Shown here piece after piece: positions 1 through 9,227 of a stretch of 60,860 nucleotides of DNA (its first letter is position 1; the number at the start of each line of letters is the position of its first letter). The position numbers and the translations under genes were made by a program. Under the pieces are notes generated by a model. That model ran no database searches. It saw only the letters and a program-made list of their open reading frames with translations, and was not told the DNA's origin. This DNA is from Flavobacteriaceae bacterium (GTDB taxonomy: Bacteria > Bacteroidota > Bacteroidia > Flavobacteriales > Flavobacteriaceae): contig JAGXIE010000153.1 of the NCBI GenBank assembly GCA_024635765.1, positions 1 through 60,860 of the forward strand, read 5' to 3'.

Positions 1-1
1 A

Positions 2-820
2 CAAGCTATTTTAGCTGATGAAGACTATATCTCCCAATGTTATGCACAAGGCATGTATCCATTAGGATATTATCCCCATAACATTCACTTTTTGTGGTCA
101 GCAGCCAGTTTGTTGGGAGATAGCAAAACGGCGATTGACGCAGCAAAAAAAACAGCAGAGAAAGTTCCAGTTGGCGAAATGAAGGAGCTTCATTTCTTAC
201 AGAATTTTGCCGCTACACCTCTTTTGGCATATATAAGATTTGGTAAATGGAATGATATTTTAACCTATCCAAAACCAAATGATGGAATCAAACATTTAAA
301 GCTCATTTGGCATTATGCAAGAGGAATTGCCTTTATTAAAAAGCATAATGTTAAGGAAGCCGAAGAAGAACTTGATGACATTGCCGAAATTATAAAAGAT
401 CCAGAGATGGAAACCCTTATAGCTACAGGTTTTGATAACGGAACATCCATTGCAAGCTTGGCTTTTGAAGTAGTTGCTGGCGAATTGGCTGCTGAAAAAG
501 GGAATTTGGATTCCGCTATTGCACATCTTGAAAAAGCTGTAGAAATGGAAGACAACTTAATCTATAATGAGCCATCTGCATGGTATATTCCACCAAGACA
601 GAATTTAGGAGCTGTGTTAATGAAAGCCCATAAATACATAGCTGCAGAAAAAGTATATAAAGCAGATTTGGAAGATTTAAGACAAAATGGTTGGTCGCTA
701 ATTGGTTTATACCACAGTTTGAAAGCGCAAGGAAAGACTGCGGAAGCAGAAAAAATAAAAAAAGAGTTTGACAAAGCCTGGCAGGAATCAGATATTGAAA
801 TTCATACATCAATTTTATAG
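2..820 (+). CDS. Tetratricopeptide-repeat protein, C-terminal part (5' end outside window)
   Basis: The reading frame is open from base 2, ahead of the first in-window ATG at 53, so the gene begins upstream and only its last 272 codons are seen. The protein is almost entirely helical hairpins. The segments around AADEILAxEKGNLDSAIAHLEKA-like and AAEKVYKADLEDLRQNGWSLIGLYHSLKAQGK-like sequence are typical TPR pairs (small residues at helix crossings, then a hydrophobic residue every 3-4 positions). TPR proteins of this kind act as protein-binding scaffolds; no catalytic motif is visible and the partner is unknown. It ends 108 bp before rmuC, which has its own -7 box, so it is probably a separate transcription unit. 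Not assignable beyond the repeat family. Confidence 0.75.
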   Translation, partial: QAILADEDYISQCYAQGMYPLGYYPHNIHFLWSAASLLGDSKTAIDAAKKTAEKVPVGEMKELHFLQNFAATPLLAYIRFGKWNDILTYPKPNDGIKHLKLIWHYARGIAFIKKHNVKEAEEELDDIAEIIKDPEMETLIATGFDNGTSIASLAFEVVAGELAAEKGNLDSAIAHLEKAVEMEDNLIYNEPSAWYIPPRQNLGAVLMKAHKYIAAEKVYKADLEDLRQNGWSLIGLYHSLKAQGKTAEAEKIKKEFDKAWQESDIEIHTSIL

Positions 821-872
821 GGAATTTTATCATTTTAAACCCTATTTAAGTTATGATTTCCTTCTAAAAATT

Positions 873-880
873 TATCTTTG
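873..880 (+). promoter_or_regulatory. Putative -7 promoter box TATCTTTG for rmuC
   Basis: TATCTTTG matches the Bacteroidota sigma-A -7 consensus TAnnTTTG, 48 bp upstream of the rmuC start. No good TTTG-like -33 box is seen at the usual 19-bp distance, so this is only a moderate call. Confidence 0.45.
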
Positions 881-928
881 ATAAAATTCAACTTTTAAAA
901 AAGATACCCTTCTTCACAGGAAATACGT

Positions 929-2248
929 ATGACGGACAATATGATTCTTATTTTAGCTATTCTAATCTCTGGAGGTATTGGAGCTTATATTGGCATCACC
1001 ATTTCTAAATTAAAAAGCAAAAGTGAGCAAAGCACTTTGGAAGAGCGTCAAAATCAATTGAACCTCACCATTGAGAATTTAAAAGAAAATTTACTCAAAA
1101 TTGAAAGCGAAAGAGAAGATATCCGTCGGGAAAAAGAGTTTTTAAGTTCTGAATTAACTAGAAAGCAAGCTGATTTTGAAAACCTATTTGAGAAAAATCA
1201 GGAGCAAAAAGCCGAAGTTGAAAAATTGCAGGAGAAATTCACAAAAGAATTTGAAAATCTTGCGAATAAGATCTTAGAAGAAAAGTCGAGTAAATTCACC
1301 CTTCAGAACAAAGAAAATATTGATGCCATTTTAAAACCGCTTCAAGATAAAATTCAAAATTTTGAGAAACGCGTCGAGGAAACGAATAAAGAAGATATCA
1401 ATCGTACTGCCGATTTGCGAAGACAAATTTTAGGTCTTAAGGAGCTCAATGAACAAATGAGTAAGGAAACCACAAACCTCACTAAAGCTCTGAAAGGAGA
1501 TACCAAGATGCAAGGTAATTGGGGCGAATTGATATTGGAACGTGTTTTAGAACGCAGCGGACTTAAAAAAGACAGTGAATATTTCGTGCAACAAAGCTTT
1601 ACAAATGATGACGGCAGACGTGTTATGCCAGACGTCATTATCCATTTACCTGGAGACAAAAAACTGGTTGTGGATTCAAAAGTTTCTCTTGTTGCTTATG
1701 AGCGTTATATCAATGAGACTGATGATAACGATAAACCAGCACATTTAAAAAACCATTTAATTTCCATTCGAAAAAGAGTCAGTGAATTAGGAGAAAAAAA
1801 CTACCATCAACTTTATGAAATGGAGAGTCCCGATTTTGTATTACTTTTCATTCCTATTGAATCTGCTTTTGCCATTGCTTCTATGGAATATCCAGCGTTA
1901 TATTCAGATGCCTTTGAGAAAAACATCATCATTGTCACACCAACCACCTTATTGGCCGTTATGAAAACCATCGATAGCATGTGGCAAAATGAAAAGCAAA
2001 AAGCAAACGCCATAGAGATTGCCACGCAGGCTGGCAGATTGTATGATTCTTTTGTGAACTTAACTGATGAATTGGTCAAGGTTGGAAACCAAATAGGAAC
2101 GGTTCAAAAATCATATGAAAGTGCCATGGTGAAGTTGACCGGAAAAGGAAACCTCATCAAGCGTGTAGAAAACTTAAAAGCACTTGGTGCTAAAGCAAGT
2201 AAAGAACAAAATGAAAAATTGTTGAAACGCGCTAATGATGATGATTAA
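929..2248 (+). CDS. rmuC: DNA recombination protein RmuC
   Basis: 439 residues. A short N-terminal membrane anchor (about residues 4-24, hydrophobic with glycines) is followed by a long Glu/Lys-rich coiled coil (about 25-180). The RmuC nuclease-like domain follows (about 190-400), recognisable from KGDTKMQGNWGE, MPDVIIHLPG, the VVDSKVSL segment and the SPDFVLLFIPIE segment. In E. coli RmuC limits inversions at short inverted repeats, and the domain belongs to the PD-(D/E)xK-like nuclease group (family knowledge). D-x-K residues in the VDSKV stretch fit that fold. The last 14 bp overlap the next ORF if its first ATG is used, suggesting translational coupling. Length and domain order are normal for the family. 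Confidence 0.95.
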   Translation: MTDNMILILAILISGGIGAYIGITISKLKSKSEQSTLEERQNQLNLTIENLKENLLKIESEREDIRREKEFLSSELTRKQADFENLFEKNQEQKAEVEKLQEKFTKEFENLANKILEEKSSKFTLQNKENIDAILKPLQDKIQNFEKRVEETNKEDINRTADLRRQILGLKELNEQMSKETTNLTKALKGDTKMQGNWGELILERVLERSGLKKDSEYFVQQSFTNDDGRRVMPDVIIHLPGDKKLVVDSKVSLVAYERYINETDDNDKPAHLKNHLISIRKRVSELGEKNYHQLYEMESPDFVLLFIPIESAFAIASMEYPALYSDAFEKNIIIVTPTTLLAVMKTIDSMWQNEKQKANAIEIATQAGRLYDSFVNLTDELVKVGNQIGTVQKSYESAMVKLTGKGNLIKRVENLKALGAKASKEQNEKLLKRANDDD

Positions 2249-2810
2249 CATTCAAGAAATGACAAATTTTAAAACCGTTGATGCTTCAAGAATTTCAATT
2301 TCCGAATTGATGCAGCCTGTCCATTCTAATTTTAATGGAAAGATTCATGGTGGCTACATCCTTAATTTAATGGATCAAATAGCCTTTGCTTGTGCTTCAA
2401 AACATTCTGAAACCTATTGTGTGACGGCCTCTGTCGATACTGTCGACTTTTTGAAACCCATAGAGATAGGTGAACTTGTGACCATGAAGGCTTCAGTGAA
2501 TTTTGTGGGTAACACTTCCATAGTTGTTGGCATTCGCGTGATTGCAGAAAACATTAGAACGGGAATTGTTAAGCATTGTAATTCATCCTATTTTACGATG
2601 GTTGCTAAAGATGATGAAGGAAATTCAATTAAAGTTCCAGGCTTGATTCTGAATGACAAACAAGAAATAAAGCGCTTTCTTAAAGCTTTAAAGCGAATGG
2701 AAACAAAACTATTGCGAAAAAAGGAGTTTGATAACGAAGATTTTGCACATCAAAATTATCTTCATTTATTAGAAAACTATAAAATTAAGATCGAATTACC
2801 AGAAATATAA
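2235..2810 (+). CDS. Acyl-CoA thioesterase, hotdog fold
   Basis: 191 residues from the first ATG. In-frame alternatives at 2238, 2241 and 2259 exist because the start lies in an ATGATGATG run inside the rmuC 3' end; 2259 (MTNFKTVD) would leave a 10-bp gap instead of an overlap and is also plausible. The signature of YciA/BFIT-type thioesterases is clear: NFNGKIHGGYILNLMD around residues 33-48 with the conserved Asp, then VDTVDFLKPIEIGE, which forms the central hotdog strand. The family hydrolyses acyl-CoA to free acid and CoA in the cytoplasm. The C-terminal 45 residues are a charged helix that may mediate oligomerisation. Substrate length cannot be inferred. Confidence 0.88.
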   Translation: MMMINIQEMTNFKTVDASRISISELMQPVHSNFNGKIHGGYILNLMDQIAFACASKHSETYCVTASVDTVDFLKPIEIGELVTMKASVNFVGNTSIVVGIRVIAENIRTGIVKHCNSSYFTMVAKDDEGNSIKVPGLILNDKQEIKRFLKALKRMETKLLRKKEFDNEDFAHQNYLHLLENYKIKIELPEI

Positions 2811-2854
2811 CTTTTGAGATTCATATCATATTAATTTTATTATTACGTAAATAA

Positions 2855-2938
2855 GTGATATATTTGATTATCATTTAAAAAAGCGATATTTTGATTTATC
2901 TTCTAATTAGGCGATATTTTAATGTGTTCTTAAATTTA
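2855..2938 (+). repeat. Three 28-bp-spaced GCGATATTTT repeats (putative operator array) upstream of satD-like gene
   Basis: Three related 18-bp units begin at 2855, 2883 and 2911, an exact 28-bp period. They read GTGATATATTTGATTATC, GCGATATTTTGATTTATC and GCGATATTTTAATGTGTT. Units 1 and 2 each contain a GATA-N8-TATC inverted repeat; in unit 3 the right half is degenerate. TAAATTTA at 2931-2938, a 7/8 match to the -7 box, sits just after unit 3 and only 5 bp before the ATG at 2944, so the mRNA may be almost leaderless. The array could bind the HTH-containing SatD-like protein itself (autoregulation); that is inference. Confidence 0.6.
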
Positions 2939-2943
2939 CAGAC

Positions 2944-3558
2944 ATGACGAGTATTATCACTGGTGATATTATCAAATCAAAATCCATCAAGGATCCTGAG
3001 ATATGGTTAACCAAATTAAAACAAGGATTATCTACAGTTGAGCAAGACACTTCCAAATGGGACATTTATAGAGGTGATAGCTTTCAAATTGAAGTAACCA
3101 ACATTCAAGATAGTTTTAAAACCGCCTTGTATATTAAAGCCTGCATTAAATCAATCAAAGGATTAGATGTACGGCTTGCCATCGGTGTGGGAACAAAAAG
3201 TTTTCAAGGCGAAAAAATCACAGAATCAAATGGTCAAGCCTTTCAATTTTCAGGAGAAACACTGGAATCCTTAAAAAAGGAAAAGGTCAATTTAAAGATC
3301 AAAACATCTAACGAAACACTAAATACTGAACTCAACCTTTATTTTAAGCTAGCTCTTGTGATTATGGATCATTGGACCGCTAACTCGGCTGAAATCGTTA
3401 AATTAAGTCTTGAACAGCCCAACGCCCTGCAAGAGGAGCTTGGCAAACAGATCGGAATTAATCAGAATGCCATTAGCAGTCGTCAAAAGAGAGCCCATTT
3501 GGAAGAACTATTAGAATTAGAAACAATGTATCGACAAAAACTAAAACAGATCAAATGA
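2944..3558 (+). CDS. SatD family protein (probable autoregulator)
   Basis: 204 residues. The N-terminus TGDIIKSKSI followed by a WDIYRGDSFQIE segment is the hallmark of the SatD family. The first ~135 residues form an alpha/beta domain. The C-terminal ~65 residues (EELGKQIGINQNAISSRQKR) look like a helix-turn-helix ending in a basic recognition helix. SatD was named from the satCDE acid-tolerance locus of Streptococcus mutans; its biochemical function is unknown to me. It overlaps the next gene by ATGA and is preceded by an array of 28-bp-spaced repeats, which together suggest a self-regulated two-gene operon. The start at 2944 is the only ATG ahead of the conserved TGD motif. Confidence 0.85.
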   Translation: MTSIITGDIIKSKSIKDPEIWLTKLKQGLSTVEQDTSKWDIYRGDSFQIEVTNIQDSFKTALYIKACIKSIKGLDVRLAIGVGTKSFQGEKITESNGQAFQFSGETLESLKKEKVNLKIKTSNETLNTELNLYFKLALVIMDHWTANSAEIVKLSLEQPNALQEELGKQIGINQNAISSRQKRAHLEELLELETMYRQKLKQIK

Positions 3559-4259
3559 TCATACTTATCAAGTTATTTTTGGCACACCTCATAGGTGACT
3601 TTATGATTCAACCAAGGCGATGGGTTAAGGAAAAGGATGCAAAAAAACTCAAATCACCTAAACTATATCTTCATGTTGCCCTGCATTTTGTCCTTTTATT
3701 CGTTATTCTTTGGGATTTTTCACTTTGGCCATTAATTGTTACGATAGGTATTTCACATTTAATTATTGATGCTATAAAACTCATATCACAGAGAAAAAAG
3801 ACGAAACGAATGTGGTTTTTTATTGATCAATTCTTACATCTAATCACCATAATTATCGCCTATTACTTCTTTATTGACTCCAGTTTTTTGGTAGAGAATT
3901 ATATCACGGAACAAAACCTATTGCTTTTAACATGTTTATTGTTTTTGACCCAACCAGTATCCATTATAATGCAAACCATTTTTAGTAAATGGAATATTTC
4001 AAAATTAACAGAGGGTAACGAATCCTTAAAAGATGCTGGCAAATACATTGGAATATTAGAGCGTGTATTAGTTTTTACATTTGTGATATTAGATCACTGG
4101 GAAGCCGTTGGGTTTTTAATAACTGCAAAATCAGTATTTAGATTTGGTGATTTAAAAGAGTCTAAACAAAGAAAACTTACCGAATACGTTCTCATTGGAA
4201 CACTCATAAGCTTTGGTATTGCTATTTTAGTAGGTCTTATTTTTAAATTTTCCATATAA
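3555..4259 (+). CDS. DUF3307 family integral membrane protein
   Basis: 234 residues. Its ATG overlaps the satD-like stop codon (ATGA). The N-terminal LFLAHLIGDFMIQP motif and a following H-x9-VLLF helix, plus ISHLIIDAIK and FFIDQFLHL, are typical of DUF3307. It has about six hydrophobic segments: ~3-20, 40-75, 85-110, 120-140, 175-195 and 210-232. The conserved Asp/His residues in membrane segments (GDF, SHLIIDA, DQFLH) resemble metal-dependent membrane hydrolases, but no activity is established. SatD and DUF3307 are commonly neighbours in Bacteroidota, so the two probably work together. No terminator is visible after it. Confidence 0.85.
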   Translation: MIILIKLFLAHLIGDFMIQPRRWVKEKDAKKLKSPKLYLHVALHFVLLFVILWDFSLWPLIVTIGISHLIIDAIKLISQRKKTKRMWFFIDQFLHLITIIIAYYFFIDSSFLVENYITEQNLLLLTCLLFLTQPVSIIMQTIFSKWNISKLTEGNESLKDAGKYIGILERVLVFTFVILDHWEAVGFLITAKSVFRFGDLKESKQRKLTEYVLIGTLISFGIAILVGLIFKFSI

Positions 4260-4306
4260 AAATGCCCATCGAAGTGATAGGCTATTTATATATGATCATT
4301 TTAAGT

Positions 4307-4870
4307 TTATTGCTTTACAAATAGCTTTGTTTGAGTTCTAGCGTCAGAAGTAACTCAAACCAAATAGACACCATTGTCCCATTTGGAGACATCAATTGAC
4401 GATGTCAATCCGTTTATTGTTTGGTCAATATTTTTTTGCCCAACACATCAAATACATCCAATTTTACATCAGAATTGGGCAAACTCAACATCAACTTTGA
4501 TTTTGATGGGTTATGGCTAATTTTAAAATCATTTGATACTACTTGTTCATTCACACTTAAGGACGTAACAGCTGTAATATTATCAATTCGCAACGTTGCA
4601 TTAATTTCATCTGCACCATCCCAAGTCGCAGCATCACTACTTAATATGCGCATAGTTGATACCTTAATTAAGGTTGTCTTTACAGTATTTACAACTGCAA
4701 CTACTTGTATTTCATGAACTTAAATAGGAATCGTAACGGCAGCCCAACCACCTCCAGGAGCGACAGGTACTGCATTTGACGTACAAATTCTTGTACCAGA
4801 TCCAAATAAAGCTATTCTCAAATTTATATCACTGGTCAAAACCTGAACATCAAATGAAATTAAAAGTAAG
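4307..4870 (-). pseudogene. Decayed T9SS-exported protein (C-terminal sorting domain remnant)
   Basis: On the minus strand a coherent protein can be read across one in-frame TAA (between IPI and VHEIQVV, near 4722). It continues through MRILSSDAATWDGAD to FDVLGKKI. The frame is then lost in a run of seven A residues (about 4433-4440). Reading on in the shifted frame gives QTINGLTSSIDVSKWDNG, then a TGA where an Arg codon is expected, then VTSDARTQTKLFVKQ and a stop. The last ~75 residues are a Por secretion system (T9SS type A) sorting domain. One frameshift and two nonsense codons, plus a missing N-terminus, show a dead gene. The original function is not recoverable. Confidence 0.75.
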
Positions 4871-4962
4871 AAAAAGTAATTTTCTTTTCATTCAACAATA
4901 ATTTTTAGATAAAGTAATGTTTTTTATAGATTAAAAACCGCAACTCATCTAAAATAAACTCA

Positions 4963-7815
4963 CTATTTGCTCAAGTACATCTTACGTCTAGAGTACAAAT
5001 TATAAAATTCATCATCCTTTAAACTGTCAATAAATAGGATGCTTTCACCAGTACTTTTCATTTCTGGCCCTAATTTTTTGTTTACATTAGGGAACTTATT
5101 GAATGAGAAAACGGGCTGTTTAATAGCGTATCCTTCCAATTGAGGATTAAAATTGAAATCCGTTACTTTTTTCTCGCCAAGCATCACTTTTGTTGCATAA
5201 TTAACGTAAGGTTCTTTATATGCCTTGGCAATAAAAGGCACCGTTCGCGAGGCTCTTGGGTTTGCTTCGATGATATACACCATATCGTCCTTAATCGCAA
5301 ATTGAACATTAATTAAGCCTACTGTATGAAGTGCTAATGCAATTTTTTTGGTATGATCCTTTATTTGCTGCATCACGAATTCTCCTAAATTAAATGGTGG
5401 CAAGGTCGCGTTGCTATCACCTGAATGTATTCCGCAAGGTTCGATATGCTCCATAATACCAATAATATAGACATTTTCACCATCACAAATGGCATCTGCT
5501 TCAGCTTCAATGGCTCCATCTAGATAGTGGTCTAATAATAACTTATTATTTGGCATACCTCTCAATAAATCAACCACATGTTCTTCTAATTCTTTTTTGT
5601 TGATGACAATCTTCATGCCTTGACCTCCTAATACGTACGAAGGCCGAACCAAAATCGGGAAATCTAGTTTATCTGCTACTGCAAGCGCTTCATCTGCATT
5701 GGTCGCTACATCAAATTCCGGATAAGGAATGTTATTCTCTTTCAATAATTTTGAAAAACTTCCCCTGTCTTCCGCTAAATCAAGGGATTCATAGGTTGTT
5801 CCTATGATTTTTATTCCATAGCGATCTAATTTTTCTGCCAATTTTAAGGCTGTTTGACCGCCCAATTGGACAATAACACCTTCGGGCTTTTCGTGACGTA
5901 TGATGTCATAAATATGTTCCCAAAAAACTGGTTCAAAATAAAGCTTATCTGCAATATCAAAATCTGTAGAAACAGTTTCTGGATTGCAATTAATCATAAT
6001 GGTTTCATAACCACATTCAGAAGCCGCCAATACGCCATGAACACAACAATAATCAAATTCGATTCCTTGACCTATTCGGTTAGGGCCAGAACCCAAAACA
6101 ATGATTTTCTTTTTATCGGTAACCACACTTTCATTGGCTGATTCTCTTTTACCGTCAGGTGTTTCCACCTCATTTTCAAATGTGGAATAATAGTAAGGGG
6201 TTTTTGCTTTAAACTCCGCAGCACAAGTATCAACTAACTTGTAAACGCGTTTGACATTTAATTCGTCCCGTTTTTTATAGACTTGACTTTCCAGGCATCC
6301 CAACATATGTGCAATCTGTCGATCTCCATAGCCTTTTTGTTTCGCTTCAAGAAGCAGATCACGTTCAATGGTATCGATTTTATAATTAGAAATCTCCCTT
6401 TCTAAATGATATAATTCTTCATATTGTTTTAAGAACCACATATCAATCTTCGTGATTTCATGGATACGACTTAAAGGAATTCCCATTTGGATGGCATCAT
6501 AAATAACAAATACTCTATCCCAACTGGCAAATGTCAGTTTCTCAATAATCTGATCGTAGTCTTTGTAGCCTTTACCATCAGCTCCCAAACCATTCCGTTT
6601 AATTTCCAATGATTGAGTAGCTTTGTGAAGTGCCTCTTGGAATGAACGTCCAATGGCCATTACCTCGCCTACCGCTTTCATTTGCAGTCCAAGCGTTCTG
6701 TCAGAACCTTCGAACTTATCAAAATTCCAACGTGGTATTTTTACAACCACATAATCCAATGTTGGTTCAAAAAGTGCTGAAGTTGATTGCGTAATCTGGT
6801 TTTTTAATTCGTCCAAATGATACCCAATTGCCAACTTGGCAGCAATCTTTGCGATAGGATATCCGGTCGCCTTACTCGCCAATGCAGAAGAACGCGACAC
6901 TCGTGGATTGATTTCGATAGCAATAATATCTTCTTTCTCGTCTGGACTGACAGCGAATTGCACGTTACAACCACCTGCAAAATCACCGATACTTCGCATC
7001 ATATGTATAGCCATATCTCGCATACGCTGATATGTTTTGTCAGACAATGTCATCGCTGGAGCAACTGTTATGGAATCGCCAGTATGGATTCCCATGGGAT
7101 CCATATTTTCGATTGTACAAATAATAACTACATTGTCATTTCTATCACGGAGCAATTCAAGTTCATATTCTTTCCAACCTATTAATGCCTTGTCAATCAT
7201 GACCTCATGTATAGGTGAAACTTCTAATCCTCTTGTCAATAATTCATCAAACTGATCTTCAGTATGCACAAATGATGCTCCATCGCCTCCCAGTGTATAA
7301 GAAGCTCTAATAACCAATGGGAAGCCAAATTCTTGCGCAATCTCTTTACCTTTTAGATACGAATTTGCGGTCGCTTGCGGTGCCATGCCTATACCAATTT
7401 TCAGCATCAACTCCCTGAATTTTTCCCTATCTTCAGTAACATTGATGGCATCTATATCGACACCAATCAATTGTACACCAAAATCTTTCCAAATACCTTT
7501 CTCGTCTGCCTGGATACATAAATTAAGTGCTGTTTGTCCTCCCATAGTAGGTAGAACAGCGTCAATTTCGGGATGGTCTTGAAGTATTTTTATAATCGAT
7601 TTTGTGGTCAATGGCAAAAGATAGACATGGTCAGCCATTGTTGGATCGGTCATAATGGTTGCAGGGTTGGAATTAATAAGAACCGTCTTGATGCCATCCT
7701 CGCGAAGTGATCGTAGTGCTTGTGTTCCGGAATAATCAAATTCACATGCTTGACCGATAATTATAGGTCCCGATCCGATAATAAGTACTGTCTTGATGTT
7801 TTTATTCTTTGGCAT
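4963..7815 (-). CDS. carB: Carbamoyl-phosphate synthase large subunit
   Basis: Makes carbamoyl phosphate from glutamine-derived ammonia, bicarbonate and two ATP for pyrimidine and arginine synthesis; the partner small subunit CarA is not in the window. Two homologous ATP-grasp halves are clear. The first begins with [17 protein letters not shown] at about residue 13. The second has [17 protein letters not shown] at about residue 573, with [10 protein letters not shown] and [10 protein letters not shown] as paired ATP-site signatures. The protein has 950 residues against about 1,070 in E. coli and stops shortly after GPEMKSTGE, so the C-terminal MGS-like allosteric domain is absent. Shortened CarB of this size is, to my knowledge, usual in Flavobacteriaceae. 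TATTTTTG on the minus strand at 7843-7850 may be its -7 box. Confidence 0.97.
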   Translation of the reverse strand: MPKNKNIKTVLIIGSGPIIIGQACEFDYSGTQALRSLREDGIKTVLINSNPATIMTDPTMADHVYLLPLTTKSIIKILQDHPEIDAVLPTMGGQTALNLCIQADEKGIWKDFGVQLIGVDIDAINVTEDREKFRELMLKIGIGMAPQATANSYLKGKEIAQEFGFPLVIRASYTLGGDGASFVHTEDQFDELLTRGLEVSPIHEVMIDKALIGWKEYELELLRDRNDNVVIICTIENMDPMGIHTGDSITVAPAMTLSDKTYQRMRDMAIHMMRSIGDFAGGCNVQFAVSPDEKEDIIAIEINPRVSRSSALASKATGYPIAKIAAKLAIGYHLDELKNQITQSTSALFEPTLDYVVVKIPRWNFDKFEGSDRTLGLQMKAVGEVMAIGRSFQEALHKATQSLEIKRNGLGADGKGYKDYDQIIEKLTFASWDRVFVIYDAIQMGIPLSRIHEITKIDMWFLKQYEELYHLEREISNYKIDTIERDLLLEAKQKGYGDRQIAHMLGCLESQVYKKRDELNVKRVYKLVDTCAAEFKAKTPYYYSTFENEVETPDGKRESANESVVTDKKKIIVLGSGPNRIGQGIEFDYCCVHGVLAASECGYETIMINCNPETVSTDFDIADKLYFEPVFWEHIYDIIRHEKPEGVIVQLGGQTALKLAEKLDRYGIKIIGTTYESLDLAEDRGSFSKLLKENNIPYPEFDVATNADEALAVADKLDFPILVRPSYVLGGQGMKIVINKKELEEHVVDLLRGMPNNKLLLDHYLDGAIEAEADAICDGENVYIIGIMEHIEPCGIHSGDSNATLPPFNLGEFVMQQIKDHTKKIALALHTVGLINVQFAIKDDMVYIIEANPRASRTVPFIAKAYKEPYVNYATKVMLGEKKVTDFNFNPQLEGYAIKQPVFSFNKFPNVNKKLGPEMKSTGESILFIDSLKDDEFYNLYSRRKMYLSK

Positions 7816-7863
7816 TTTTTTTGTTTACAGATTAAAATTTTACAAAAATAGGATTCAAATAGG

Positions 7864-7898
7864 TATAAAAAAAGGTGTTACACCGAAGTAACACCTTT
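7864..7898 (-). terminator. Rho-independent terminator of rpmH
   Basis: Perfect 11-bp stem AAAGGTGTTAC/GTAACACCTTT (7871-7881 and 7888-7898) with a 6-nt loop. On the minus strand it is followed by a T-run. It sits 24 bp after the rpmH stop and separates rpmH from carB. Confidence 0.85.
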
Positions 7899-7921
7899 AA
7901 AATATCAACAATTGTTAATCA

Positions 7922-8083
7922 TTATTTCTTATGTCTTGATTCTGAAGATACAGAAATTTTCTTTCTTCCTTTAGCTCTTCTACGAGCAAGGACTTTTCTA
8001 CCATTGGCAGAGGCCATTCTTTCTCTAAAACCGTGTTTGTTTCTTCTCTTTCTTTTTGATGGTTGAAACGTTCTTTTGCTCAT
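7922..8083 (-). CDS. rpmH: 50S ribosomal protein L34
   Basis: 53 residues beginning [19 protein letters not shown] and ending in SESRHKK. The pattern KRTxQPSxRKRxxxHGFRxRMxSxxGRxVLxRRRxKGRxxL is the universal L34 signature; the protein is Arg/Lys-rich and binds 23S rRNA in the large subunit. The length is normal. The gene has a consensus promoter at 8155-8185 and its own terminator at 7864-7898, so it is a monocistronic unit. Confidence 0.97.
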   Translation of the reverse strand: MSKRTFQPSKRKRRNKHGFRERMASANGRKVLARRRAKGRKKISVSSESRHKK

Positions 8084-8154
8084 TGTCTTGTATCTTTAAA
8101 ATAGAATTGTATATCTCTAAAACAGGGCTTTGGAACTTTCTCCAAAACTGCGGG

Positions 8155-8185
8155 CAAATATACAAAGACTTTTTACTTTGACAAA
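8155..8185 (-). promoter_or_regulatory. rpmH promoter, full Bacteroidota consensus
   Basis: On the minus strand TTTG (8182-8185) is followed after exactly 19 bp by TATATTTG (8155-8162). This is a perfect match to the TTTG-N19-TAnnTTTG primary sigma factor consensus. The expected transcript start gives a leader of about 65 nt. Confidence 0.85.
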
Positions 8186-8349
8186 TCTAATTTAAAAATA
8201 TTTATATGAAATTTTCAATTAACAATAATACTTGTGTAAATACAACCTTCATGACATTTAAGATGTCTGAAATATCTAAATAATGAATAGCACATGAAAA
8301 AAAATTAGTTTCTTTGCAGTATCAAAAGAGGTAACTAATTTTTCTTTTA

Positions 8350-9225
8350 ATGAAACACTTATTTCTATTTTTTCTTCTTGTATTCACCTCAACGTTCGTC
8401 GCCCAAACAAAGTTGGAATATCGCATGGATGTTGGTGATGCCTTTACCGTATTACAAGAAGCAAAACAACTTATCACTCAAGACATTAACGGTGTAGATC
8501 AAATTATTGAAAATGATTTAATAAGTGTCATGCGTTTTGAAGTTGTCAAAGCGACACCAGAAAATTATACATTATCAATGTCATTTAAACGCTTAAAAAT
8601 GTTAATGACTTCTCCTTCTTTGGGTGAATTATCAAATTCTGATACCGAATCGGCAGATTCAAGTAATGTTACAAATATGTTGTTCAAAGGACTTTTGAAT
8701 GTTCCTGTAACGATCATTATTGAGCGATCTGGAAAAATAAAATCAGTAACTGGTGGTGATAAATTGATTGCTAACATGTTTAAATCGGCCGGAATTGATC
8801 AACCAGAAATCATAGAAGCCTCGAAGGGCCAAATGGAAAAACAATTCGGAAGTGATGCTTTGTCAAATAGTTTTGAACAGATGACCTACTTCTATCCAGA
8901 AAATGGGAGCCCATCCAATACGGAATGGACCAATAGCTATACTGGCAGTTTGAGTGCGAAAAATAAATGGCAATTGAATGAGAATTCTTCAAAAGGCATC
9001 AAAATTTCCGGTACCTCGAGCACGACTATGACAACCATTGATGAAAACATCATGATGACCTTGTCAGGAACGCAAAAAACAACAGTTATCGTTAACCCTA
9101 AAAATGGATGGTTTAAGGAAGTGACCGTTAGTGGTGAGAATTTAGGCAACACAATTTTTCAAGCTCAAAACATGACGATTCCGACACATATTACCTCAAC
9201 AATTACCTATAAAACTTCAGAGTAA
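8350..9225 (+). CDS. Secreted protein, probable DUF6263 family
   Basis: 291 residues with a Sec signal peptide (MKHLFLFFLLVFTSTFVAQ, cleavage after AQ). The mature part opens with LEYRMDVGDAFTVLQEAKQ and an MRFEVVKAT..YTLSMSFKRLK block, which I associate with DUF6263, a Bacteroidota family of secreted or periplasmic beta-rich proteins of unknown function. No catalytic residues stand out. The start follows the family pattern of a signal peptide directly after the ATG. The next gene starts 3 bp after the stop, so the two are co-transcribed. Family assignment is from memory of the pattern; secretion is better supported than the family name. Confidence 0.7.
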   Translation: MKHLFLFFLLVFTSTFVAQTKLEYRMDVGDAFTVLQEAKQLITQDINGVDQIIENDLISVMRFEVVKATPENYTLSMSFKRLKMLMTSPSLGELSNSDTESADSSNVTNMLFKGLLNVPVTIIIERSGKIKSVTGGDKLIANMFKSAGIDQPEIIEASKGQMEKQFGSDALSNSFEQMTYFYPENGSPSNTEWTNSYTGSLSAKNKWQLNENSSKGIKISGTSSTTMTTIDENIMMTLSGTQKTTVIVNPKNGWFKEVTVSGENLGNTIFQAQNMTIPTHITSTITYKTSE

Positions 9226-9227
9226 CC

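Noticed and set aside
5854-7582. Several open frames on the plus strand within carB
   Set aside because: They are antisense shadows of a fully conserved carB reading frame, with no signal of their own.
7875-8066. Plus-strand open frame across rpmH
   Set aside because: It is the complement of the clear L34 gene on the minus strand.
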